NCBI GenBank assembly: GCA_002633025.1
Contig: NMRB01001379.1
Location: forward strand, 94,652-158,651
Origin: Notospermus geniculatus
Taxonomy: Eukaryota > Nemertea > Pilidiophora > Heteronemertea > Lineidae
Length of the DNA stretch: 64,000 nt
Direction of reading: 5' to 3'
Shown here: positions 1 through 13,100 of the stretch, piece after piece
How the letters are laid out: every line of letters starts with the position of its first letter
Numbering within the stretch: position 1 is the first letter of the stretch
Program-made: the position numbers and the translations under genes
Notes under the pieces: generated by a model
The model's input: the letters and a program-made list of their open reading frames with translations, nothing else
Told to the model about the DNA's origin: nothing
The model's database searches: none

Positions 1-870
1 AGTGAATTTCTTTTCCAGTAACCAAGGCCGAAAAATAAACTGCAAGATTTGCTGGGCTGTTCTGTTGCAGTTTGTTGCGTTGTTTCGAAATGAACGCAGT
101 GGAATCATGCCCAAAGGAATTGCATGAAAATGACTCTGAAATTGGTTTAGGACTAGTGGTTGTGATGAAAGAGAGTGCAGTTCATGATTTATTGTGAGGT
201 TTAGGTGAGATGTCATATCTTATCTGATCTTTTACGAGCAAGAAGAAGCTCCATGCTTGTGGAAAGCGTGCGCTAAATCCCAAGCCACATTTTGTTACGA
301 AAGCAGGCACGTTCACTTCAAATGCAGATTGTGGTTTACAGTGCATTTTCTACCGGATCTACAAAACTTGGTTAACCTCATTTGCACGTGAAAACCCAAG
401 GGAAAATGCAATCCACACTTGGTCAGAATGCAGTTAGCAGCAGCAGCCTCGTAAGGAAATGAGTCTGCAACCAGAATTTGCCATCAACATAATGTAACTG
501 GTGGCGACATGTCATCTTGGGTACATTGCTTTCTTATGATTAATGGAAGGTGATCTTAGGGTGTAATTGGTTGGTGCATCTTTCAATTATGGGCCGGGAT
601 GAACTATTCTCCAAGGATGGGATATAATGAATGTTGTCAAATGGTGAGCTAGCGACAGTGCAATACCCTCCTCTATTTATATTGTAGATTGTGTGAACAA
701 CATGGAAGCAAGAGAAAGTGTCGAAGAAATGAAAAGAATGCTGAAGCTAAACAACAATTCTGCATCTTTTTCTTTTCAGATGTAGGCAAGTCTGAAGCAT
801 CACGGTCAGTCGAGTTTTCGAACACGTTGGAATAGCAGGGATTGTGGATGTGAAATAAGACGTTATCGCC
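1..870. other. Upstream region of the M13 peptidase gene
   Basis: No coding exon or repeat could be recognised here. The stretch lies 5' of the first exon and should contain the promoter and 5' UTR, but I see no convincing TATA box or other core element. An in-frame TAA at 856-858 lies five codons before the ATG at 871, so the reading frame cannot extend further upstream in unspliced sequence. Confidence 0.5.
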
Positions 871-1159
871 ATGCGGAACAGTTTGGAGGACTGTAACGGT
901 GGCACGGAGCTCCATCCTTTGGACGGGACAAAAACGGACACGCCAGAAACCAAAATGATTCAAAACAATAACAGATTTGCGCACACAGAACTCGCCGAAA
1001 ATGGCGGCCCGAACGTCCAGACTCAGCGGCATAGAAGTCGCTGCCGGCGGCGCACAAAGATGGAACTATATTTAATAGCGTTGTGTGTTTTGCTGATCTT
1101 GGCTTGTATCAGTTTTATCATTATTGCGTTCACACGAGACCAACAAAACAAACGGCAAG
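871..1159 (+). CDS. M13 peptidase exon 1 (cytoplasmic tail and membrane anchor)
   Basis: Encodes residues 1-96. The start is chosen because an in-frame TAA lies just upstream (856-858) and the context gccATGc is acceptable. A run of Arg/Lys at residues 53-63 precedes a hydrophobic segment at about 65-88, which is the positive-inside pattern of a type II anchor. The donor GTAGGG begins at 1160 and splits a Gly codon (phase 1). Confidence 0.85.
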
Positions 1160-4100
1160 GTAGGGACACAGTTTTTTTCATTGATTTTGAGTCATATTCA
1201 GTGTTCTAGTTTTTAGCTCATCTGTCTGTGTCTTTTAGCTCATCAGGTGAATTTGTACCATACTACCGGTACATGTATGTCGTCTGTTGTCATGTTGTCG
1301 TTCGTGAGCAATGGTGGCTTGTTTCTCAGCTTCTCGACAATCTGACTGAGCAAAATCGGCTGTTGACGCCAGGTGTGCAGTAGACAGCAATCTGTGGAAT
1401 CTTCTCACAAGAGATGATCGCCCAATATCATACCAGGGATGCCGCAACCCACTCGCCAGATCGCCATTGGCCGTTTCTCCTCTGATTTGGCTAAAACTTC
1501 AACCATTCGGCTAAAATTTTCCAAGCTGAAAATCTGTTAGAATGGAAAATTTGGCTAACTGAAAATGGCTGTTCCTTTGGCTAATGATTTGGCTAAGACT
1601 TGGCAGAAGCTAGCTTGATCCCTATCAAACTGGTTAAAGTTTGTGGCGAGAGGAATCGCGAGACGCTGAACGTATTGCCAACGACCACACACACAAAAAA
1701 ACAGTACTGACTACTGTGGTTGTTGGTGATGAGATTGGTGGCGATCAGGGCCTATATTCATAAAACCTTGCTAGGCTTAGTTACTTGCTAAAATGCCCAG
1801 TTTGTACAGACTAATGTACACAACTAGCAACCAACTAAGCTAGCAAGGTTTTATGAATATGGGCCGAGATCGACTGCGATATCTTCCTCACTTTGCCTGG
1901 TGTGCTGCCCGGACAGAAATCATTACTGTCTTCAGTTTTCTCAAGAGTAATCAGCATCAAACTGTCGAAAGTTCCTCTCAAATGGAGAAGCCTTTTAGAA
2001 TCCATCTGAATGAGAACTTCTCCTCCAAGGTTATTTCTTCTCATTCATAATGAAGCTAACCTCGTTAGGCTAATCGAATTAGTAAGCACTTAGTGTAGCG
2101 TCTTTCATATAACAGAGTATACACCTTCTGCGCTATTAGCGTCAACCCCTCCGGCCGATGTCATTATAGAATTGATGCTAAAATCAACATGGATCATTCT
2201 GTATGCATAATAGCTGTGTAAGACATAATGTACAGTAGAAGTCATTTCGTTGGCATCCAGTGCACCACGACATTAAATACATGGTCCGACTTCTCACCAA
2301 CTTGCCTTTCATACCTACAGACTCCCACCATACGCTTTGCTTTCTGTACCCTACATGCTACGCCATCACTGCAGCTATTGGTCCTCAGATTTCTGAAAAT
2401 CTGTAGGCCGTAAGGTTCTAATGCACGACCCAACAAAACCACACCCACCAAGCCTGTTGTTGCTGGATCTTGAGCCTTGCAAGAGGCAGAACAATCTCCT
2501 GCAAGCTTCATCTTCCAGTGACAGTTGGAGTCAATTTGTCGCCTGTCTTTGAACTTGGAACAGGAGATGACTTCCAACACATGCTGTACAGCCAATTAAG
2601 TCACCGTTTGAAGCTAAACTCTGGCTATCAGCAAACATGTTTGCAAATACGAAGTAATTTGCAATTACGACAAGATCAAACTCAACGGAAGAACATGATT
2701 ATTGCATATGTAATGAGTGTTCTTTGTCTTCATAAGATTAGAGTGTCTTTTGTAAGTTCTTCTGAAATGGCTGTGAAACGAGGCAAACAGAATTGGTAAA
2801 CTTGTAGATATGTGGGGTATTTAGTCACATGGTGTCAGAAAATTGGCCTCAATTGCTGCTCAATCGACTCTCCTTAAAGCTGAACTGCATGAACAAAAAT
2901 ACCACAGCGCCGCAGTATGGTGGTCTACAGAAGTGCAAACGCCCTTCGAAACACCTCCAGAACATGATAGACCACCAGCGTATTTGGTGGCGCCACTGTA
3001 TTCAATCTCAGGCTTTCTATCGAGACACATCAAGAGATAGTGTCCAAGTGACAGAGCCTGGGTAGAGTTAGTACAATCCGTAGGAACTTGAGCATGAGGT
3101 TGGCCAGGGTTCTTTAGTGCTTGCGCGCAGTCAAAATATGTGGTACAATGGCAATAACTTCGGCATCAACAAATAATACACCACTCGTCTGAGTTTCAGA
3201 AACTCAATTTGGTATAATTGCAAACATGTTGCACATAAATCTTATTTTATTTCTTTTGCCATAGTTTTGTTATTTGAATATATTTTCACAGAAACGCAAT
3301 GTACTTGATATGAGCAATAATGCATACATGACTCGCGCGATGTGTGTGTATTTGGAGAAAGAATATTTAATTGATTGCGGTAATTATGACCAAAGGGATA
3401 AAATAAGAATTATCCTCAACCTATACATAATGATATCTGATGACGTTGATATACGTCAAATGAGTGTTGTATTGTTTTTGAATGCATAAATGTTTTCAAC
3501 TGGTGCTTTGGTAACACCATAAATGTCAACAAGACGTGAATACTATAGAATAGTGACCGACTTTACTCTCTGGTTCGGTAAGAACCTAATGCCTTCGACC
3601 TGCAGAAGTCACTGGATGCCATGTCTTGATGTTGCTCTATTGACTGACTCAGGGTGAATACAGTGGCGCCACCAAATAGCCTGGTAGTCTATCATGTTTC
3701 GGAGGTGTTTTGAAAGTGCCTTATGGTCGTTTGCATTTCTCTTGACCACCACCGTGGCGTGGTGGTCTTTTTTTAGTGCTCGGATCTCCAGTTTTTGTTC
3801 ATGCAGTTCAGCTTTAATTGGATGAAGTTGTGCCAAAATATTGAAGCAATAGTCACGAATCAACAGTAGGAGGTCTCTCCACAATCCTCCTCTTTACAGC
3901 TGGGTGCACACTGTGGCACCGATTGGACACAAAATTTAACCGTACTCCCAAGTGGCAACCCGCCTTTCTCGTTATAGTTGTGGGGATATCACATCTAATC
4001 GTTGTAAAGCAAAGAGAGGATGAGTTGTAACCTGGGGGAGTCCATTCCCCACCGAGGCCGCCGGCCATGTGCGCCGGCTCCTTTCATCCAGCTCCCATCC

Positions 4101-7100
4101 AGCCATCAATCAAGTCTGTGACGTCACTCGTGGTGCAGATTGCCACTTGGGATGTAACCAAATCCCCTACGTGCATGGCTGGTGATCTTCCATTGAGTCA
4201 GAAGTCTGGAGGTTAGGCTCACTACAGCACCTATCATCTCCAGAATCTACCACATCCTCCCCTCTTCGGGATCCTACCCGTTACGACTTACAGCAACTAT
4301 CACATCTGATCAGATCCCTCTGCTCAGAGTGATCTATGGTTTAAAGCCAGGCTTTAGGTAGATATTCAAAAACAAGATGAGAGAGGAAAGTGCTTTTGCT
4401 GACAACACAATGTCATAGACCTGACCAGGAATCGAACCCGGATCTCCTGCGTGCAAGGCAGGTTAACGGCACCTAATCCATGGTGGCTGGGCGTCCCCCG
4501 TTAGCATTACGCGGTAAAAATCCCCCGGTACGTGGTATAACAATCTCCTGCAAAAATCCCCCTGGTAAATTGGGATTATTACCGGGGGGATTTTTACCAG
4601 GGTTCTTTTCTGCTGGGTATCTTCTCTGAAAGAGTCTGCGCGATGCCATAAGTGCATGTAACAAGCATTTATCCTTCATGTTCAACACAATTCGCAGTCA
4701 ACTAGAAGCTGTCTGGCTTCTCCAGAGAACCTGCACTTCGATTGTCACTTGAGTCGCCGACCGTTGACAAAAGATATGAGTAAGAGTTTGCCTAGGGCGA
4801 TCATCACATCATAACGACTGTACCGCAGAACACAAGAGACTTGAAAACCTCTTCCCTCGTAATGCCGAGCACTCGTCTATCAACCACAAAGCCGACCATC
4901 ATTATCCGCAGCAAAATGACCATCGCTAGGAGTAACGATCTCAGCACATCTCCTTAATCTATAGTTAATTACACCTCGTACCGCAATGATTGACCGTCGA
5001 TCGCCAATCGACTGCGTTGAGCGTTGTGTTTACGACATCGGTAGTCTTGTCACAGCTGTCCTCGTCAAAGACGACCCTGGTACCTCGTCAGAAGATGAGG
5101 TTTAATCTCGCTCCGACTTCGTTTGTATTCTGTCGACGACAGATGAGCATTGACACCAGCTAGAAGACGTGGAGCGACTGGTGTCTTCACATTGTATTCC
5201 GCCATATCGCTAATTGAATGTGCGTAATCTAGCGGACGATTAAATGGCGCGTAGATTTATTGCACTTAACGATCGTATTTCTCTCGACAGGGAATCAGGG
5301 GTCTGACAGGTCGTGAAATCAGTTGAACAGTACAGACATGACAGAGACTCGTTTGCAGTAACTTTTTTGTCATCCTCTCTACCAGATGCAGATCCAGGGG
5401 GAGGGTACCTGGTGCTACCCAGTCGTACCCATCAGATCGGGATTTGGAACATGTCCATTCGTGGTTCCTAATTCGTATCTTGTGTCAACAACCGACTGGA
5501 TGGTGGCTACAAGACTTGGCCATTTGAAAACCTTTTTGGAGTTTTTTCGTGATTGCATGAAAAAGCTTCAGACATCATGTGAACTTGTCATCTGTAGACA
5601 CCCACATTGCGAAAAAAGATTGATATTTTGGGCAAACCATGAGAGGAGTAAGCCATGCTCTTCTGTGATTGGTTGATGTGGAGAGCTAGGAATGATGAAT
5701 CCCATTTGGCTCAGGCTGGATTCGAACCAGGGATGTGCTGCTAGTTGTTAACCAGACGTGATAACCATACGGCTATCAGGATCCCTTGAATCTGTCATGT
5801 GTGACCATGCTGCGGGTTTCAAAGAATATCAAATCATAGCTAAATTCTCATCTGATTTAAACTTTTATTTTGATTTACTGAAGAATATTTATCATGTTTA
5901 TATTGCGGATTAATAATAATTCTTTGTTTACGGCAAAAATGACCCCAGGTACCACCGCATCACCAGAAAACTTAGATTAAACCTATTCATTTTCCGTCAG
6001 AATGATCATCTCTGTGCCCTCGGAGTCAGAAATCAGCTTCGTTACTTTCGCGCTTGAGAGAAACGGAGCGTTTAGCGACCATTAATACTCCCAGGGAATG
6101 CTTAACATTCATCGATGGAATCGTGTCTGTCGGAGATAAAGGATTCCATTTTTACCCATCGCGTATTTGCGGTAGCGTTAAATTGGTATGACATCCATGG
6201 CTGTGAGCATTTTTTGGGAAAAAAGAGTTTTTCGGGAATGTAGTTGGGATATTTGCTGTAGTAGTTCAGTGGCAGTGTGTTTGAGACTCGTGCTCAAGAG
6301 GACATAGGTTTGATTCTGGTCGCGTCACCACTGTGTATTCTCACTCTATAGTATGATCCACCCTTACTTCAACATGGGCAAAGTGCCAAGCTTGGAAATG
6401 TGCACATGTCAGTGGTATATAATCCATATGTTGCAGTTACCTAATGATGTTAGGGTCACTTGAGCAGCCTATAGCAAACACTCCAAGGTTGTGCTCAGTC
6501 AACTGGTAAATATTGTGTTTTGTGATTTGTGGTTTAATCATTGTGTTCACTTTATGGTGTCTGTTGCACAGGCCTGGCACTTTGCCCATGTTGAAGTTAG
6601 GATGAATCATATTTTACTATATGCTTCACATTGTAGTATTTCCCCTCATATCCTTTTGTCTTTTCAGGTGCTTCTCAAATCTGTCTGACAGAACATTGTG
6701 TAAGAACAGGTAAAAATCCTCTCTGTCTTAACTCAGTCCGTATCCCAAAGGTTTTTGGTGTGTAAAGGCCCGTTTACACATGCAACTTTTCATATGCAAC
6801 TTCATGCTTATTGTTGCATAAACCTGATGAGACCAAAAAGTTTCATAAAAGTTGCATGTGTAAACAGGCATGCAACTTGTTGCAACTCGATCACGCTGGA
6901 TGTTGCATCGATTTTTCTATGTGTAAACCGTCCCAGTTCATTTGCAACAAGTTGCAGGTTGCAGCAACTTGCAACTTGGTGCAACCTAGTGTAAACCGCC
7001 CTTTACTTCAGCCCTTACGTTACCTGGAAGATGCAGACCAGCCATTTTTAGCTCACTGGGGTGAGCTATTACGATGGTGCAGCGTCCGTCGTCCGTCGTC

Positions 7101-10100
7101 GTCCGTCGTCGTCGTCCGTCGTCGTTGTCCGTTAGCAGGGCACGTTTCGTAACCGCTGGAGCTATTGATCTGAAACTTGGTACATATATACCCCTAGGTC
7201 AGATGACCCACGACACCAAGTTTCGGTCCGATTCGACTCTCAGTTTGGCCACCAGGTGGCGGAAACCAAAAACACAAAAAGTACAATAACTCCTGAACTA
7301 ATGACTAGATCATCTTCAAATTTTTATCATAGGTGTAGCTAATAAGGATACATAACATATATAACGGGTTTTTGATTTGACCTACTTTTCAAGGTCACAG
7401 AGGTCAAAGTTCGACAAAAGTGACGAACCTGCCACAGTTTGTCATTATTTCACCGAGCAACTTCATATCTTGCATAAACATGCATTGGAGGGGTACCTTA
7501 AAAAATACCAAGTTTCGGCCCGATTCGACATCCAATATGGCCGCCAGGTGGCGTAACCTGAAAATCAAGTAAGTGCTATTACTCAGGAACGGCTTGACGC
7601 AGAGTGCTCAAATTTGATATTTACCTCCATCTAGATGACCTTTACATGCATGTCAAATTTCGGCCTGATTTGACTTCAAACATGGCCACCAGGTGGCGTA
7701 ACCCGGAAATCATCAAAGTGCTGTAACTCAGGAACGCCTTAACCCAAAGCGCTCCAATGTGCTATGTGGCCCCCTGCAGATGACCTTTATGTCCATGTGA
7801 AGTTTCGGCCCGATCGGACATCCAATATGGCCGCCAGGTGGCGTAAGCCGGAAATCATCAAAGTGCTGTAACTCGGGAATGCCTTAACCCAAAGCGCTCC
7901 AATGTGCTATGTGGCCCCCTGCAGATGACCTTTATGTCCATGTGAAGTTTCGGCCCGATCGGACATCCAATATGGCCGCCAGGTGGCGTAACTCGAAAAT
8001 CATCAAAGTGCTGTAACTCAGGAACGACTTGACCTAAAGCGCTCCAATGTGCTATGTGGTCCCCTGCAGATGACCTTTATGTACATGTGAAGTTGCAGCC
8101 CGATCGGACATCTAATATGGCCGCCAGGTGGCATTACCCCAAAATCATCAGTCTTTTCTGGGAATGACTTGACCCAGATTGCTCATAACTGATATGTACC
8201 TCCCTCTGTCATTAGACTATTATGTCCAACCCAGTGAGCACATGGTCCATGGACCATTTCATCAAAAACTTTTGTCAATATAGGCCTAATTGCAGGAGTG
8301 CAAGCTCATTTCAAAGCATTGGAACTACTCATCAAACAGTATTTGGTGATATTAATGTACATGTATTGTAATGCAGGAGGAAACCTACGAGGTTGAGGAG
8401 AGAATGCCCTCTCCACAACATAAGCCACTGGCTCCACTTGGGCATGTTGGGTTTGAATCCACGCCCTCATTGGTGGCAGGTGTGGATGTTGCCACTGTGC
8501 CACCATGACAACCCAAGTTAATTACTGTGGAACCTCCCTTAACGGACACCTCTCTATTAAGGACACCGAAGTTCAGTCCCAAATTGATCATTTCTACTCA
8601 TTTCAACCTCTGTAATCAGGACACCTCTCAATTGAGGACAGCATGTCAGTCCCGGCAGAGGTGTCCTTAGAGAGGTTCCACTGTGCCATATTGGTTAGTT
8701 GAGTGAAGTTTCTGAGTCCCTTTTTGACTTTCCCTGCAGCTGCACAGCTGATGGATGCCATGGATGCCACAGTGGACCCTTGTGACAACTTTTTCCAGTA
8801 TGCCTGTGGGGGTTGGAATAGAAAACATCAGGTGCCAGATGACAGATCCAGCTTCAACACCTTTGAGAAGTTACATGACGACCTACAAGTTACATTAAAA
8901 TGTAAGTCGGCAAGAGATAAGTTGGCGAGAGATTAATTGGTCAGAGATTAGTTGGCAAGAGATAAGTTGGGCAGAGATTAGTTGGCCAGAGATGGCAAGA
9001 GATAAATTGGCCAGAGATTAGCTGGCAAGTGATAAGTTGACAAGTGATAAGTTGGCAAGAGATTAGTTGGCAAGAGATTAGTCAGCAAGAGAATAGTTGG
9101 CAAGAGGTTAGCTGGCAAGAGGTTAGCTGGCAAGAGGTTAGCTGGCAAGAGGTTAGCTGGCCAGAGGTTAGCTGGAAAGAGGTTAGCTGGAAAGAGGTAA
9201 TAGCTGGCAAAAGATTTGTTGGCAAGAGAGAAGTTGGCATGAGATTTGTTGGCAAGAGCTTATTTTGGCATGGGATTAGTTGACATGAGATTATTTGGCA
9301 AGAGGGAAGTTGGCAAAAGTTGCCAGAATGTCCAAAACACATTGTAACAAAACACGAACGATACAATTTTCAAGAACGAAAACTTCGCTATTACCTTGAA
9401 CTGATTATGAGAAATACGTGTGTTCCCCAAGAAAGTAGAATAAAAACGTAAAATATAGACTGCTTCGCTCTGAAAGGTGTTCTGGATTTCTTTGACAAAA
9501 ACGTGTCATAGCGTAGCAGACGTTTGAAGTCAATTGGCAGGATATTTTGTTCACATGCTAAGTCTGTTTGATGTCATAATTGGATTATTTCTTGGTGTGA
9601 AATCAAAAGCCTGACGGCGTTTAATGTGAGATTTCGTCGAATTTGTATCAGCGTGACAGTGGTACTGTAAACTCAGAAATTTTTCCTGCCGTTCTTGTGC
9701 ACGATTTCATCAAGTGTGGAAGTTGATCCATTGAACTCCACATTCAGTGGCCAAATTATGTAGAAAATTGATCACTTTAGGATTTTATTTTTATTTTCAT
9801 GATTTTGAACAATTATAGCCAATTTGATTTTGTGTTTCTGGGAGGCTTTTTTCAGCCGTGTTTGAAGGACAAAGATTAATTATTCAGTCATGTTAGGTGA
9901 ATGGTGATTAACCCTAGATGCATAGAAAAGGTAAAAAAGGAAAAAAATGCACCTTTTTCATTGTTTTGATGTGCAGCCAAATTTAACGTGGAAGAAATTT
10001 CCGATCAGACAATGCAGATCTGATGGGCAATGAACCCTGGGAAATAAGACGCTCCGAACGATGACACCAATTTCATGGAGAATCATCGCGCCATCGAGAA

Positions 10101-13100
10101 GTGAGAGAATAGAACAAACAGTGCGAATCCCTTTTGTTGAAATTGAGGGATCAGTGTTATATCTAGGCCATTTTAGAGTGGGGCGCACCATGCCTCCAAA
10201 AGGGGGTGCCATTGTGCCCTTTTTAACCCCCTAGGGCGCCATGCCCCTAAAAACAAATAATTTTTTTAAAGGTTTTTAGTATCCCCAGACCCTTTTGGTC
10301 ACATCACCTTAGAAACTGGCTTAAATTGGCTGTTGACTTGAGTTATAGAGACCTTTTTAACTTTTTAGCTTTTCAAATTCCGTTAGAAGAAATGTCGCGA
10401 ATGAAAAGTGCCCTTTTCTAGGTTGAAGTGCCCTTTTCACAAAGTTTGCACCCTGCCCTTCTGAAATCCTAGATATAACCCTGGTGATGACCTGCTAGGG
10501 CTGCATAACTTTTGATGTTGCCAGGATAAGCGTCGATCTTCAACTTTTAACTTATCGCAGCTAATATTCTCAGTGGCATGCTGGGTAAATTTGTTTGCTG
10601 GTGGCGTTGGTAACGAGATGAAAGCGCTTCTTGTAACTGATATCTGAGAAAGGCTTCATCTGACAGTCATTATCTGGTTATGACCAGTTGCTGTCGGGTT
10701 TGGAACTTTGAAATGGGTTGCTGGGCATGCGACGCCAATTTTCTGATTTGTTAATGAGAAAAGGGAATTCGTACAAATGCTCTGAGAGCAAGTTGCCTGG
10801 TTAGGCCATGGAGGGGAGAAAATTAAGCCTAGGTTCAATATATCAAGAGAAAAACAAGTTGCCCATAGAGAGTAAACCCACATGAGAAAACTCGAGAGCC
10901 ACCGTAAAGCCTGATCACTGTATTATTGAATTTTACGATATTTTCAAAGTGTTAGGAGAGTGCAGGTATAGGTCTCATAGCCTCTTGAAGGTCCCCAAAA
11001 TACTTGCCTGATAGGCCAACGTACCGGTACTTCAAAAAATCAAGCCCTAGTTTTCAGCACACATTGAAAAAACTGCAGGCAGAGCTCTAATGTATTCAGA
11101 TGGAGCATAGTACATTTTACACTACACTAATGTCAGAGGATGTACCGGTAAGCACTTTCTGAATTCAATACAGTGAGGCTTTAAGGCTTAAAATTTAACA
11201 GTTTGCGTCTCTGTTTCAGCTGTACTTGAGCAGCCGAAGCTTGAGTTTGATTCCAACGCCACCTACAAAGCCAAGCTCCTGTATGCATCCTGTCTGAATC
11301 TTAGTAAGTATGAAGTAGGAGATACTTGTCGCAGATGTGTAGCTATTTAACTCATCTGCCCCATGGTTCACCATCGCAGTATCTTCTGTCAACGTTGTCT
11401 GCAAGCATTGGAGCTGAATTAGAAAGAATTTGAAGAAACATTCTTTAGATGGTTGATAAGAACAACATTCCTTCAAATATTTTGCAAATTTGTACCATGG
11501 GATGTTAAAAAACCTGAGGTCTACTCTTGTATGATGTTTATCACCGTTTTGCAGCTCAGATCGAACTCATTGGTGACCAGCCGTTGAAGGACGTCCTCCT
11601 CGGGCTTGGCGGATGGCCTGTCGTCCAGGGAAACTGGGACGAATCAAAGTTTAACCTTGAGGACGTATTGATTGTGCTGAGAACGCAATATAACGCACCG
11701 TTTTTATTGGAAGCATTCGTGGCGGCAGATGATAAGAATTCTACTGTTCACATTCTTCAGGTGAGTGTACCTGGTTCCCAGGTGCTAAAAATGTGTTGCG
11801 ATTGCATGCATCTGTGGTCTGTTTTGCCTGGGAGCGAGGCTTTTTTGAGTGCGGCATCAGAAAGGGGTTGTTCGTTTTCGTCAATTGAGGAATCTGAGTT
11901 GTGATCCTTGAGAAAATGGAGAAAGCTATGAAACTTCAAATTGCAGCGATTATTCTGTACAGCACAACAAATAATCCCTGCAATTTGCAAGTGCATAGCT
12001 TTTTCGGTGTTCCCAAGGATCACAACTGAGATTCCTCAAGTGATGAAAACGAACAGCCCCTTTTGACGTGGCAAATGTATAGTGTTGAGCATCGTGCATA
12101 AAACCGAGAGGCCATGGGTTCAATCCCTGGTTGAGTCACTGCTTTGTACTCTCAACTGCTCAAAGAATTTGGTGCCTGAAAGCAGGCCTTTCTGTTTGAC
12201 GGGCGCGAAAATGTGCATGCGTCTCGCAAACAATAGAAATTCTATTGTTTGCAAGGCGCATGCACATTTTAGCGGCGTCAAACGGAAAGGCCTGCTGAAA
12301 GTCATCTGCCCCCGGAGTCCAGCAGATGGCATCTTTTGTCAGTGTTTTCTCACATCCTATGGTTTTGAGGAAAGTATTTGACATGTTTGAAGAGAGATTG
12401 TTCCAATGGACTTTCTGAAGAACTTTTCTTCAATTTTTTTCCAATCATGCCAATGGGGAACTGGAGGAACTAACGTCACGACGTGGCGCTGTGAGCGGTG
12501 CGACCGAAGTTTCTTTTTTCTTACGTTATTTCCATTTATTTCTGGCGTGAAAACAACCCTTTTGTTTCGGTCGCCTGGCACTAAAATTTACACCATCTTG
12601 TAGCAGATGAAAATGTCTGCATTTTGCAATGCTTTTTTCCCTTAAGATGCAGACATAGATGGCAATTTCGGCAACGTCTTTATCTCATTATTCCTGTAGA
12701 AAATGCACAGCTCATTTTTTCATGACGTAACGTCAACACTTAAAATGACGTCAATGACGTCGCTTCGGTCGCACTGCTCGCAGCGCCGACCTGTCGGGAT
12801 AAACGGCACTCCAGTTCCTCATTCATTTTCAAAGCGTTTAGAAAACTTCAGCAGGAGTTATTGTCTGCTCAAACCTTGGGGCAGATGGATTAATCGGCAA
12901 ATTGTTTTTTTTTCAGATTGAACAAGGACCGCTTGGGTTACCCAGCCGAGACTACTACTTGGAAAGCAAGCGAACCATCTACATCGAGGCTTACTTGAAA
13001 TTCATGACAAGCATTGCTCAACTTTTGGGAGCAGACAAGACCCGGGCGGAAAGGGAGTTAGGTGAACTATTGCGGTTTGAGACAGATGTTGCCAATGTAA

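Larger units (their letters stand above)
1160..6667. other. Peptidase intron 1 (5.5 kb)
   Basis: Contains a MITE (1748-1865), an inverted pair of related sequences (about 2835-3066 and 3600-3875), two minus-strand tRNA-like/SINE heads (about 4370-4490 and 5700-5790), a short C/G-rich hairpin (4512-4600) and a plus-strand SINE (from 6255). No additional peptidase exon was recognised. Confidence 0.7.
8902..11219. other. Peptidase intron 3
   Basis: Holds the 15-bp minisatellite (8903-9312) and, at its 3' end, a MITE (10905-11183). Between them, 9313-10904, I see no recognisable exon or repeat beyond AT-rich and CCCTTTT-type low-complexity stretches. Confidence 0.6.

Noticed and set aside
4420-4480. 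Functional tRNA-Ala gene
   Set aside because: Anticodon and T arms look right but the acceptor stem does not pair and SINE-like sequence follows.
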